Shown piece by piece: positions 1 to 6,415 of a stretch of DNA of 8,376 nucleotides (position 1 is its first letter; the number at the start of each line of letters is the position of its first letter). The notes under the pieces were generated by a model. That model was given only the letters and a program-made list of their open reading frames with translations. It searched no databases and was not told where the DNA came from. Source of the stretch: Alphaproteobacteria bacterium (GTDB lineage: Bacteria; Pseudomonadota; Alphaproteobacteria; UBA9219); NCBI GenBank assembly GCA_028693775.1, contig JAQUUS010000054.1, forward strand, positions 1 through 8,376. Reading direction: 5' to 3'. The translations under genes were made by a program, and so were the position numbers.

Positions 1-159
1 GTAGAGGTCCCTCTGATAGACTCCCATCAATTGGGTTTTCTGGCCATAAATGGGGTGATCGGCTACGCTGCGGTTTTTGGGGTAGAAGTGCTCTTTGAAG
101 CCGCAAGGCCCCAAAAGAAACCGGAAGTCCCGCAAGAAGCCCCCCGCGCTCCGCACTAG
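1..159 (+). CDS. Possible 3' end of a membrane protein (partial, doubtful)
   Basis: The first plus frame is open from the window edge to a TAG at 157-159 (52 residues). It would encode a hydrophobic stretch (LGFLAINGVIGYAAVFGVEV) followed by a proline- and lysine-rich tail, which would suit the C-terminus of an inner-membrane protein. First codon positions are rich in G, as in real genes. Against it, the codons (ATA, GTA, TTG, AGG, GGG) differ from those of the neighbouring genes. The opposite strand is also open over the same bases: it could start at GTG 156 and run off the left edge, giving a peptide rich in Phe, Tyr and Arg. I do not recognise either product. A run of seven T follows at about 170-176 with no convincing hairpin before it. 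This may also be non-coding. Confidence 0.25.
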   Translation, partial: VEVPLIDSHQLGFLAINGVIGYAAVFGVEVLFEAARPQKKPEVPQEAPRAPH

Positions 160-253
160 CCCGCCTTCGTTTTTTTGACTAACGCTCCCCCCTAAAACCG
201 TCCATACTCTCCCGGTCAAAAGTCCGCCTGTCCCCACCGCCGAGAGGAGTCCC

Positions 254-550
254 ATGGGCCTGCGCTTTCATAAATCGATCCGCCTCATCCCGGGCCTGCG
301 TCTCAACCTGAGCAAAAGCGGCCCGAGCCTCTCTGTGGGCCAAAAAGGCATGTCCTTCAACGTCGGCGGCAAAAAAACGAGAACGACCGTAGGCATCCCC
401 GGCTCCGGCCTGTCCTATATTTCGAATAGCTCCTACAAAAAAGGCATCGGCAAAAAACTGTTCTGGTTTTTCGCAATCGCCGGATACACGGTCTACAAAT
501 ACCTTCAAAAGCACCCCGAAGGGATCGACTTCGGCAATTTGCTCGGCTAA
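254..550 (+). CDS. Small DUF4236 protein with a C-terminal membrane segment
   Basis: A 98-residue protein of unknown function. Residues 1 to about 55 match the DUF4236 pattern as I know it: an opening MGLRFHKSIRLIPGLRLNLS, then the serine/glycine-rich SGPSLSVGQKGMSFNVGGKK, then a TRTTVGIPGSGLSY-like block (here KTRTTVGIPGSGLSY). These short beta-strand blocks are the hallmark of the family. Residues about 67-83 (KKLFWFFAIAGYTVYKYLQ region) form a short hydrophobic, aromatic segment that could anchor the protein in the inner membrane. The ATG is preceded by a purine-rich site, GAGAGGAG at 242-249, with only 4 bases of spacing. The gene is monocistronic and convergent with argG; its TAA stop overlaps the U-tract of the argG terminator. 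Family membership is fairly sure; no function is known to me. Confidence 0.85.
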   Translation: MGLRFHKSIRLIPGLRLNLSKSGPSLSVGQKGMSFNVGGKKTRTTVGIPGSGLSYISNSSYKKGIGKKLFWFFAIAGYTVYKYLQKHPEGIDFGNLLG

Positions 551-580
551 AAAAAAGCCGGTCCCCTCGCGGAGACCGGC
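549..580 (-). terminator. Rho-independent terminator of argG
   Basis: On the minus strand a hairpin with a 7-bp outer stem (GCCGGTC/GACCGGC, 557-580, plus inner CC/GG pairs) is followed directly by eight T (549-556). It lies 21 bases beyond the argG stop codon. On the plus strand there is no T-run after the hairpin, so it should act mainly on argG transcripts. The T-run overlaps the stop codon of the convergent DUF4236 gene. Confidence 0.9.
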
Positions 581-601
581 TCCTCAAGCCCGAAAATAAA
601 A

Positions 602-1831
602 TCAGACCTGCCCGGCGCGCGCCAGAATGCGCCCGTGCACGCCAAGAACGCCCAGAAAGCCTTCCGAATCTTTGTGATCGAAAGACCCCTCAGCCTCCAT
701 CGACCCGTCTTTTGAAAAGAGCGAGTGAGGAACGTCTTCAGCGCCCGCAAACGAAACATTGCCCTTATAAAGAGAAACCGAAATGGTCCCGGTCGCCAGC
801 CTGGTGATTTCCGCAACAGCCTTGCGCGACATCCGCGTCGCCAGATCGTTCCAGTAGCCCTGATAAAGCTGCTTCGAAATATGATCCGACAACGAGGCAA
901 AAAGCTCGCGCGCCCTGCGATCGATAACAAGCTGCAACAGAAAAGCGTAAGCCGAGCCGAGAAGCTCCATGCCCGGAGCCTCATAAACGCCGCGCGACTT
1001 CACGCCCACAAACCTGTTCTCGACCATATGCAGCCCGATCCCGATGCCGTTCCTGCCGCCGATCTCGTTTGCGAGCGTCATGGCCTTGAGCGTATCGACC
1101 GGCTTCCCGTTAATCGCAACAGGCAAGCCCTTCTCAAACCGAACCGAACACGCCTCCGTCTTGTCGGGAGCCTGCTCGGCCCAAACGCCCATCTCGGGCG
1201 TCACAAAATGAGCGGGCGTCAAAAGCGACTCCAGCTTCCCCGCCTCATGCGTCAGCCCCAAAAGGTTGGCGTCTGTCGAGTAAGGCTTTTCGCGCGAAGC
1301 CTTGATCGGAAGATTGTTCTTCTCGCAATATTCGATCATCTGAATTCTTCCGCCGAACTTCTCGAGGAAATCCCCGTCGCGCCAAGGCGCATAGACCTCG
1401 AAATCGGGCTCGAGCATATTGGCGGCGAGATGAAACCTGACCTGATCGTTACCGCGCCCCGTGCATCCGTGGCTAAAAATCTTGAGCCCGCGTTTTTTCA
1501 TCTCCGCAAAAATGCCGAGCGCCGTCACCTGCCTGCCATAAGGCGTCGTGAGCCAATAGCGGCTCTCATAGCAAGTCTGAGCCTGCACGCCCTCCATCCC
1601 GAGCTCCGCGAGCTCCTTCTGCAAAGGAATGCCGACAAAATCGACAGCCCCGCACGCGCGCATACGTTTTTCGATAGCGCCGAAATCGGTTTCGTCCGGC
1701 TGGCCCAAATCGCCGGTAATGGCGACAACCTTGACGCCCTGCTGCGTGAGCCAATGAGTGATCGTACATGTATCGAGGCCGCCCGAAGCGGCGAGAGCAA
1801 TGGTTTGCCCCGTAAGGTCCTTGGCGTTCAT
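602..1831 (-). CDS. argG: Argininosuccinate synthase
   Basis: ArgG joins citrulline and aspartate with ATP to make argininosuccinate, the second-last step of arginine synthesis, in the cytoplasm. The 409-residue protein carries the N-type ATP pyrophosphatase loop SGGLDTC at 16-22 (the family usually ends in Ser), LGQPDE at 42-47, the substrate-binding block HGCTGRGNDQVRF at 121-133, YSTDANLLGLTHEAGKLE at 184-201, and a KSRGVYEAPG block in the C-terminal half. LGQPDE and the THEA motif resemble the longer E. coli-type enzyme, while HGxTGxGNDQ and the total length resemble the common bacterial type, so it looks like an intermediate lineage. The ATG at 1831 has a clear AGGAG site with about 6 bases of spacing. 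A strong terminator follows the stop. No argH or other arg gene is in the window, so it is probably transcribed alone. Confidence 0.97.
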   Translation of the reverse strand: MNAKDLTGQTIALAASGGLDTCTITHWLTQQGVKVVAITGDLGQPDETDFGAIEKRMRACGAVDFVGIPLQKELAELGMEGVQAQTCYESRYWLTTPYGRQVTALGIFAEMKKRGLKIFSHGCTGRGNDQVRFHLAANMLEPDFEVYAPWRDGDFLEKFGGRIQMIEYCEKNNLPIKASREKPYSTDANLLGLTHEAGKLESLLTPAHFVTPEMGVWAEQAPDKTEACSVRFEKGLPVAINGKPVDTLKAMTLANEIGGRNGIGIGLHMVENRFVGVKSRGVYEAPGMELLGSAYAFLLQLVIDRRARELFASLSDHISKQLYQGYWNDLATRMSRKAVAEITRLATGTISVSLYKGNVSFAGAEDVPHSLFSKDGSMEAEGSFDHKDSEGFLGVLGVHGRILARAGQV

Positions 1832-2176
1832 AAAATACTCCTGAAGAAAAACGTAAAGTTCGCCTGCAACGAAGCAGGCAGTCCAAAGCTATATGATGAG
1901 GAAACGGAGAATGTGCGCCATCAGGCGCGTCGCGCGGCGCGGCGGAAAGAAACGGAGATATGGGCAACGAATGTCATGCAGGCATCCTAGCATCGGGAAA
2001 TAATTGCAACAACGGAAATCCTGAACGAGCGACCGGGAAAACAGGGGTCCCAAGCAACGAGAGAACGCCCGTTTCATATATATAAGGTCGCCGCACCAAG
2101 CCGCCCGAAGGTCTTAACCAAGAATTGGCAAAGCCCCCGCTCCCGCAAGGAAGCAAAAAACGCATGGGAAAAAGGA
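1832..2176. other. argG leader and promoter region; no gene seen
   Basis: This 345-base spacer between the phosphoesterase-like gene and argG has several short open frames on the minus strand, none with a ribosome site or recognisable product. It holds two small perfect hairpins that would sit in the argG leader: GCCTGC/GCAGGC at 1862-1867 and 1874-1879, and GCGCC/GGCGC at 1915-1919 and 1924-1928. An alternating TATATATAT tract (about 2078-2087) could serve as a -10 region for argG, but no matching -35 box stands out. I see no known riboswitch and no T-box. Confidence 0.5.
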
Positions 2177-3121
2177 TCAGGCGTTAACCGCAAACCGGGG
2201 TTCCGCCAGCGTCACAGGCGGAGCCGAAACGACGCGTTCCTCCGCGTCCTGCATATGGAAATCGTTGGCCGCCTCGCGCTCGTAAGGAATGGATTCCAAA
2301 GACCCGCGCCCGCCGGTCACAACGAGTTCAAGGAGCTTCCCAGTCTGGGAGAAACAGCCGCAAACGAGCGGACCGCCGCGACCGCAGCCGCCGTCGAGCG
2401 TCACCGCCGCATCGTCCAGATCCGCGCCGCCGTTGACGGAATCGAAGCCCCGCACAATACGGCCATAAGCGGCCAAAGCGCGCCCCGTAACCTTGAAAGG
2501 CGCAGCGGTCCACCAAAGAGACTCGCCCTGATCGTCAAGCGAGCGAGCCGGATCGAAGCTTGCGGGAACGAACAACGCGCGCTTCCCGTCCGCGCCCGGA
2601 TTCGTAAACGCAGCGCGGCGCATCGTAAACATAAGCTTTTCGTGTCCCAGCGAATTGCGCTGAAGCGCGCGAAGCTGATTGGTCCAGCGCGTAATGGCAA
2701 GGCTGCCCGCGCGCGCCACAGACCGGGTATCGGTCACGCTGACGCCATAAAGGCGAAGATAGGATTCGACGCCCGAAGCCAAAAGCTTCTCGAGCATCTG
2801 ATGCGGAAGCGGCGCGAATTGAAGCCGCAACAAGCGTTGCCAAGCCTCCTCGGCCGGGCCGCGAAGATAAACGATATCCGAAGCCTCAACGCCGATCTTG
2901 CACATCAAAGCCGAGCGGAAGAGCAAAATTTCTTCCATCACAGCGGCATTGTTGCGGGATTCGACTCCCAGATAATTGCCGAGATAAACAAGGCGGTCGC
3001 GCACAGAGAATCGCGACGCAATATGATCGTGAAACGTAGAGAGCCGCTCGACATCGCCATGAACAGCAGCAACAGCCCAGATTCGGCGGGGCGAGCCTAA
3101 TTCAGCAAACTTCTCGTTCAC
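2177..3121 (-). CDS. Metallophosphoesterase-fold protein with lost catalytic motifs
   Basis: This 314-residue protein follows the plan of PPP-type calcineurin-like phosphoesterases, but the metal-binding motifs are eroded. GDxHG is AAVHG at 18-22 (only His21 kept). GDxxDRG is GNYLGVE at 47-53. GNHE is GPAE at 87-90. The FVHAG block is FVPAS at 183-187. The later GHT block appears as RGFD. The scaffold around them is intact: DRLVYLGNYLG, DIVYLRG, DPARSLDDQGESLWW, LDGGCGRGGPL. From memory, related proteins with VYLGNYLG occur in Rhodospirillales-like alphaproteobacteria, so this may be a conserved non-catalytic branch. It has no signal peptide. The start is GTG at 3121, with AAGG 9 bases upstream; an ATG a little further upstream is out of frame. 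No terminator hairpin follows the stop, although T-runs do. I infer a binding or regulatory role; the ligand is unknown. Confidence 0.85.
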   Translation of the reverse strand: MNEKFAELGSPRRIWAVAAVHGDVERLSTFHDHIASRFSVRDRLVYLGNYLGVESRNNAAVMEEILLFRSALMCKIGVEASDIVYLRGPAEEAWQRLLRLQFAPLPHQMLEKLLASGVESYLRLYGVSVTDTRSVARAGSLAITRWTNQLRALQRNSLGHEKLMFTMRRAAFTNPGADGKRALFVPASFDPARSLDDQGESLWWTAAPFKVTGRALAAYGRIVRGFDSVNGGADLDDAAVTLDGGCGRGGPLVCGCFSQTGKLLELVVTGGRGSLESIPYEREAANDFHMQDAEERVVSAPPVTLAEPRFAVNA

Positions 3122-3136
3122 GATTTCCGACCTTCA

Positions 3137-3151
3137 TTAAGAGCGCGTTAA
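3137..3151. promoter_or_regulatory. Candidate CtrA binding site
   Basis: TTAA-N7-TTAA (spacer GAGCGCG on the plus strand) matches the full binding motif of the alphaproteobacterial cell-cycle regulator CtrA exactly. It lies 16 bases upstream of the GTG of the phosphoesterase-like gene, just before its ribosome site, so bound protein would more likely block than activate. One such match in 8 kb could arise by chance. Confidence 0.4.
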
Positions 3152-3162
3152 CGTATTTGAGT

Positions 3163-3198
3163 ACGCGAATCACTAAAAAGCAACGATTCGATTCGCGT
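3163..3198. repeat. 9-bp inverted repeat with clustered GANTC sites
   Basis: ACGCGAATC (3163-3171) and GATTCGCGT (3190-3198) are perfect inverted copies separated by 18 bases. The element contains three GANTC sites (3167, 3185, 3190), the target of the CcrM adenine methylase in alphaproteobacteria. It sits between dapL and the phosphoesterase-like gene, 12 bases upstream of the CtrA-type box, so it is probably part of that gene's control region. Confidence 0.5.
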
Positions 3199-3321
3199 GT
3201 CGGGTTAGAAGCAAGCCGCATGCCAAAAGCGTGAAACCGCATACAAGCGCCCTTCCCCAGCCGCCACGCCTCGCGGCAAAGAAAAAGCGTCTCCGGCACC
3301 GAACAAAAAAGGAAGCGCCGC

Positions 3322-3338
3322 GCGGAATGTTTTTCCGC
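3322..3338 (-). terminator. Probable dapL terminator (weak)
   Basis: A 6-bp hairpin, GCGGAA/TTCCGC with a 5-base loop, lies 12 bases past the dapL stop on the minus strand. The next T-run (six T, at 3305-3310) comes about 11 bases after the stem, after a GC-rich stretch and CTTCC, so the structure is not a textbook terminator. Confidence 0.45.
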
Positions 3339-3350
3339 ACCGGGAGGAAA

Positions 3351-4556
3351 TTACGCCTTGGCCAAATCCGCGAAGCGGGAGCAAACGTCCTCGATATTGG
3401 CGCGACTGTTAAAGACGGAAAGCCGGAAATACCCCTCGCCCTTTGCGCCAAAGCCGCTGCCCGGCGTAGTCACAACCCCGGCCTGTTCGAGCAGATACGA
3501 AAACATATCCCAGCTCGTCTTGCCCGCGATGCATTTGACCCAAAGGTAAGGCGCATCGACGCCGCCGATAAACTCCCACCCGTTGGCCTTGAGCGCCGAG
3601 CCAAGAAGCCGCGCGTTTTCCATATAAAAATCGGTCAACCCCGAAACCTGCGCCTTGCCCTTGGCCGAATAGATAGCCTCTGCCGCGCGCTGAACGGGAT
3701 AAGAAACGCCGTTAAACTTGGTGGACTGCCGGCGGCTCCACAAAGGATGAATAGCCTCTGCCTTCCCGTCCTTCCTGCGCCCCATGGCAGCCTTCGGAAC
3801 GACGCAGAACCCGCACCGCAGCCCCGTAAAGCCGCCGTTTTTCGAAAAGCTGCGCATCTCGACGGCGCAAGTCTCCGCGCCCGGAATTTCGAAGATGGAA
3901 TGAGGAATCCCCGGCGTCCGAATAAACGCCTCATAAGCCGCATCGAAAAGAATGAGCGCATTATTGCGCCTTGCATAATCGACCCAGGCGGCCAATTGCT
4001 CGCGCGTCGCCACAGCCCCGGTCGGATTGTTCGGAAAGCAAAGATAAATCAGATCGGCAGGTTTCTCTTTCGGCGGCGCCGGAACGAACCCGTTCTCCAA
4101 AGTCCCGTCCAGAAACGAAACGTCCGTATTCCCGGCCATCACATTGGTATCTGCATAAACGGGATAAACCGGATCGGGCATCAGAATACGGTTCCCCGTC
4201 CCGAGAATATCGAGAAAATTGGCGCAATCGCACTTGCTGCCGTCCGAAACGAAAATCTCGTCATCCTCGATCGACATCCCGCGCGCGCGATATTCCTCTG
4301 CAATGGCGTGGCGAAGGAAATCATAACCATGATCGGGCCCATACCCGCGAAACGTCTCGCGAGCGGCCATCTCGTCAACGGCCTTGTGCAAAGCCTCGAT
4401 ACAAGCCTGAGGCAAAGGCTCTGTCACATCGCCGATGCCGCAGCGAACGACGGATTTCTGAGGATTGGCTTTTTTGAATGCATCGACGCGCCGCGAAATC
4501 TCCGCAAAAAGATAACTGGGCGAAAGTTTGAAATAATTTTCGTTTACAAAAGCCAT
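3351..4556 (-). CDS. dapL: LL-diaminopimelate aminotransferase
   Basis: DapL is a PLP enzyme that converts tetrahydrodipicolinate and glutamate directly to LL-diaminopimelate, bypassing the succinylase or acetylase steps of lysine and peptidoglycan synthesis. The 401-residue protein has the family landmarks: the opening VNENYFKLSPSYLFAEI (4-20), GYG (71-73), SDGSKCD (104-110), DPVYPVYADTNVMAG (128-142), CFPNNPTG (173-180), Asp205 for the PLP ring nitrogen, Tyr208, the PLP lysine Lys239 in SFSKNGGFTG (the usual form is SFSKTAGFTG), TKFNGVSY and TPGSGFGAKGEGYFRLS. A longer frame could begin at a TTG (4571), but that codon overlaps the ribosome site. The ATG at 4556 gives the normal DapL N-terminus. 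The ompA terminator lies upstream, so dapL should have its own promoter within the 149-base gap. Its product feeds the meso-diaminopimelate that the neighbouring OmpA domain binds. Confidence 0.95.
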   Translation of the reverse strand: MAFVNENYFKLSPSYLFAEISRRVDAFKKANPQKSVVRCGIGDVTEPLPQACIEALHKAVDEMAARETFRGYGPDHGYDFLRHAIAEEYRARGMSIEDDEIFVSDGSKCDCANFLDILGTGNRILMPDPVYPVYADTNVMAGNTDVSFLDGTLENGFVPAPPKEKPADLIYLCFPNNPTGAVATREQLAAWVDYARRNNALILFDAAYEAFIRTPGIPHSIFEIPGAETCAVEMRSFSKNGGFTGLRCGFCVVPKAAMGRRKDGKAEAIHPLWSRRQSTKFNGVSYPVQRAAEAIYSAKGKAQVSGLTDFYMENARLLGSALKANGWEFIGGVDAPYLWVKCIAGKTSWDMFSYLLEQAGVVTTPGSGFGAKGEGYFRLSVFNSRANIEDVCSRFADLAKA

Positions 4557-4562
4557 CGGAGT

Positions 4563-4569
4563 CTCCCTC
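4563..4569 (-). promoter_or_regulatory. Ribosome binding site that fixes the dapL start
   Basis: On the minus strand GAGGGAG stands 6 bases before the ATG at 4556. The alternative upstream TTG overlaps this site and has no ribosome site of its own, so translation should begin at the ATG. Confidence 0.8.
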
Positions 4570-4647
4570 AATCAAGTTTGTCCGTCCAGTAAAGCCAAAA
4601 CGCGGAAAAAGAACAACGACAATCGACGCCGCCTTTTTCACAAGCAC

Positions 4648-4685
4648 AAAAAAAACGCCGCCCATAAAGAGCGGCGTTTCTTTTT
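4648..4685 (-). terminator. Strong ompA terminator, possibly bidirectional
   Basis: A perfect 9-bp stem, AAACGCCGC/GCGGCGTTT (4653-4661 and 4671-4679), with a 9-base loop lies about 27 bases after the ompA stop. On the minus strand it ends in eight T (4648-4655). On the plus strand TTTCTTTTT follows (4677-4685), so it could also stop plus-strand transcripts. Confidence 0.92.
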
Positions 4686-4705
4686 CCAAACGCGAGAGTT
4701 TTGGG

Positions 4706-5761
4706 TTATTTGCCCAGAACAATCTCTACGCGACGGTTTTGAGCTTCGCGAATGCCGTCGGTCGTGGGAACCAACAGATCGTTTTCGCCTGCGCCCTTGG
4801 CGACAACAGTGCCCGCGGCAACGCCCAGCTTGGTGAGCTCGGACTTAACCGCCAAAGCGCGGCGAACCGAGAGCTGCTGGTTGTATTCCTTGGGTCCCGA
4901 GGTGTCGGTGTGGCCGATCACGACGATCTTGGCAAACCCGCCATTCTTGATCTTGGCGGCAGCGGACGAAAGGATCTTCTTGGCTTCCGGGGTCAAAACG
5001 GACTTGTCGAAATCGAAGAAGACGGTGAAGTTTTCCTGAACCGGAGCGACGACCGCCTTGACGGGAGCGACAGCCTTGACGGCGGGAGCCTTCAGCTCGC
5101 GAACGGGAGCCGGGGCAACGACAGGAGCGGGCTCGACGCCGAAGCTATAGCGCAAGCCGAGAACGAAGTTCTGCGAAGCGTTGCTCATATGAGCGTCGCC
5201 GGGACCCGTATAGCTGACCTTGGGATCGAAAGAGCCGACATAGCGATATTCGGCCGTAAGCGACCAATCCTCATCGAGCAGCGCGCTGACGCCGACGATG
5301 CCCTGATAAGCGGCAACGACAGCATCGCCATTGAGCTGAGCGCCGGGAACGCCGAAGTTTTCGAGATGAACGAAGTCGGGACCGATACCGCCGCCGATGT
5401 AGGGGGTAAGGATCGTATCGTTCCTGAGATCGTAGAAGGCGTTAAAGAGAATGGCGTTATTGCTGATATGACCATACGCCTTGACGTTGTTGACGTTGAC
5501 GATGTTGTGCTGGTCATGAAGATATTCAACTTCGAAGCGAAGACCGTTATCGAACGCATAACCGACGCTGGGCAAGAAGCCGACGTTGGTATTTTCGACG
5601 CGAGCGGTAGTACGGCCCGAATACTGTTGAATGGTGGAGTTTGACCCGAAAGTCAAAGCGACGCCAGCAGCGGCATACCAACCGGTGGTCGTATCGGCGT
5701 GCGCCGGCGCAGCCAAAATCGCAGCCGAAAGCGCTACGAGAGATACAGAAAACTTTTTCAT
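4706..5761 (-). CDS. OmpA-family outer-membrane protein with peptidoglycan-binding domain
   Basis: A 351-residue porin-like protein that ties the outer membrane to the cell wall. Residues 1-22 are a Sec signal peptide (two Lys, hydrophobic core, cleavage after AHA). Residues 23 to about 208 form an OmpA-like small beta-barrel with alternating aromatic strands (GWYAAAGVALTFG, LRFEVEYLHD, TPYIGGGIGPDF, WSLTAEYRYVGSF) and a last strand near QNFVLGLRYSF. Residues 209-242 are a Pro/Ala/Val/Lys-rich linker. Residues 243-351 are the OmpA C-terminal domain, with FFDFDKSVLTPEA, GHTDTSG and NQQLSVRRA. Asp286 and Arg301 are the residues expected to clasp meso-diaminopimelate. The ATG at 5761 has AGGAG 7 bases upstream. 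It is transcribed alone, divergent from rnpB, with a strong terminator behind it. The domain order and signal are clear; the exact orthologue name is not. Confidence 0.95.
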   Translation of the reverse strand: MKKFSVSLVALSAAILAAPAHADTTTGWYAAAGVALTFGSNSTIQQYSGRTTARVENTNVGFLPSVGYAFDNGLRFEVEYLHDQHNIVNVNNVKAYGHISNNAILFNAFYDLRNDTILTPYIGGGIGPDFVHLENFGVPGAQLNGDAVVAAYQGIVGVSALLDEDWSLTAEYRYVGSFDPKVSYTGPGDAHMSNASQNFVLGLRYSFGVEPAPVVAPAPVRELKAPAVKAVAPVKAVVAPVQENFTVFFDFDKSVLTPEAKKILSSAAAKIKNGGFAKIVVIGHTDTSGPKEYNQQLSVRRALAVKSELTKLGVAAGTVVAKGAGENDLLVPTTDGIREAQNRRVEIVLGK

Positions 5762-5921
5762 GTGTAGCTCCTAATTGAGGATCGGAGGTTATCGGGAATA
5801 TGGGAAATGGATACACCGAAAGCGCATAATTTCCTAATAAAAATAAGCTGTTCAGGGTTAACGAGGCCGTTTTAAAGAAAAATGTTGTTCTTTTGCGACA
5901 GTGAAACGAGTAGAGTGGCAT
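5762..5921. promoter_or_regulatory. Divergent ompA / rnpB promoter region
   Basis: This 160-base AT-rich gap must hold the promoters of both ompA (minus) and rnpB (plus). On the minus side TATTAG- and AATTAT-like hexamers near 5826-5840 are possible -10 boxes. On the plus side TTGTTC (5885) and TAGAGT (5911) are placed roughly right for rnpB, but their spacing of 20 bases is poor. I give no firm boxes. Confidence 0.4.
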
Positions 5922-6356
5922 AGCCAGACGGTCGGACGATCGCCGCGCCGTCTACCGAGCTGACGAAAGAAAACGATTAAAAATCAGCTTAGTAGACGGC
6001 GGGGAGGAAAGTCCGGGCTTCAGGGGAAAAGGGTGCCGGATAACGTCCGGTTGGGGAGACCCAAAGGAAAGTGCCACAGAAAACAGACTACCGGCCTTTT
6101 GGGGCCGGAAAAGGTGAAAAGGTGCGGTAAGAGCGCACCGCGTTACCGGCAACGGGAACGGCAAGGAAAACCCCACCCGAAGCAAGACCGAATAGGAGCC
6201 GCCGAGTACTATTGACGAGAGTTGATGAGTACGACGCATTCCCCGCGTGCGGCTCGGGTACGTTGCTTGAGGCGTTCGGCGACGGACGTCCTAGATGAAT
6301 GATCGTCGAGTGTGAGAAATCGCACGGACAAAACCCGGCTTACAGACCGTCTGGCA
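5922..6356 (+). ncRNA. rnpB: RNase P RNA (catalytic subunit), bacterial type A
   Basis: This is the ribozyme that trims the 5' leaders of tRNA precursors. The ends pair as helix P1: GCCAGACGGTC at 5923-5933 with GACCGTCTGGC at 6345-6355. The universal core is present: GAGGAAAGTCCGGGCT at 6004-6019, GTGCCACAGAAAACAGAC at 6071-6088, GGTGAAAAGGTGCGGTAA with its GCGCACCGC partner around 6113-6141, AGATGAATGATCGTC at 6293-6307, and ACAAAACCCGGCTTACAG near the 3' end. Helix P3 is formed by GCCGTCTAC (5947-5955) with GTAGACGGC (5992-6000), and is extended by AGCTGA/TCAGCT (5958-5963 and 5984-5989) around an A-rich loop. A run of five T directly after P1 (6357-6361) probably ends the transcript. About 435 nt is normal for this family. 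It is oriented against both flanking protein genes. Confidence 0.97.
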
Positions 6357-6415
6357 TTTTTCGCTCAACAAAGGCCGATCACGGGACGAAACACGAAGAC
6401 GCAAGAAGCGTAGCG

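Noticed and set aside
725..1990. A 421-codon plus-strand open frame opposite argG.
   Set aside because: It is antisense to a clear argG, its product is basic and low in recognisable motifs, and long antisense frames are expected where third codon positions are rich in G and C.
1889..2165. Two small minus-strand frames upstream of argG.
   Set aside because: They overlap each other, have no convincing ribosome sites, and their products match nothing recognisable; the region is better read as the argG leader and promoter.
3102..3299. A 65-codon minus-strand frame upstream of and overlapping the phosphoesterase-like gene.
   Set aside because: It lacks a good ribosome site, starts with GTG, and its product looks random (Cys/Arg-rich).
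3231..4592. A 453-codon plus-strand open frame opposite dapL.
   Set aside because: It mirrors a well-supported DapL; the translated product is Arg/Pro-rich with no family likeness.
4739..5644. A 301-codon plus-strand open frame opposite the ompA-like gene.
   Set aside because: It is the antisense shadow of a gene with a signal peptide, barrel and OmpA domain in the right order.
5856..5876. A second CtrA box near ompA, from the two TTAA copies there.
   Set aside because: The two TTAA copies are spaced 10 bases apart, not 7.
6033..6215. A short open frame inside rnpB.
   Set aside because: The bases are fully explained by conserved RNase P RNA structure.
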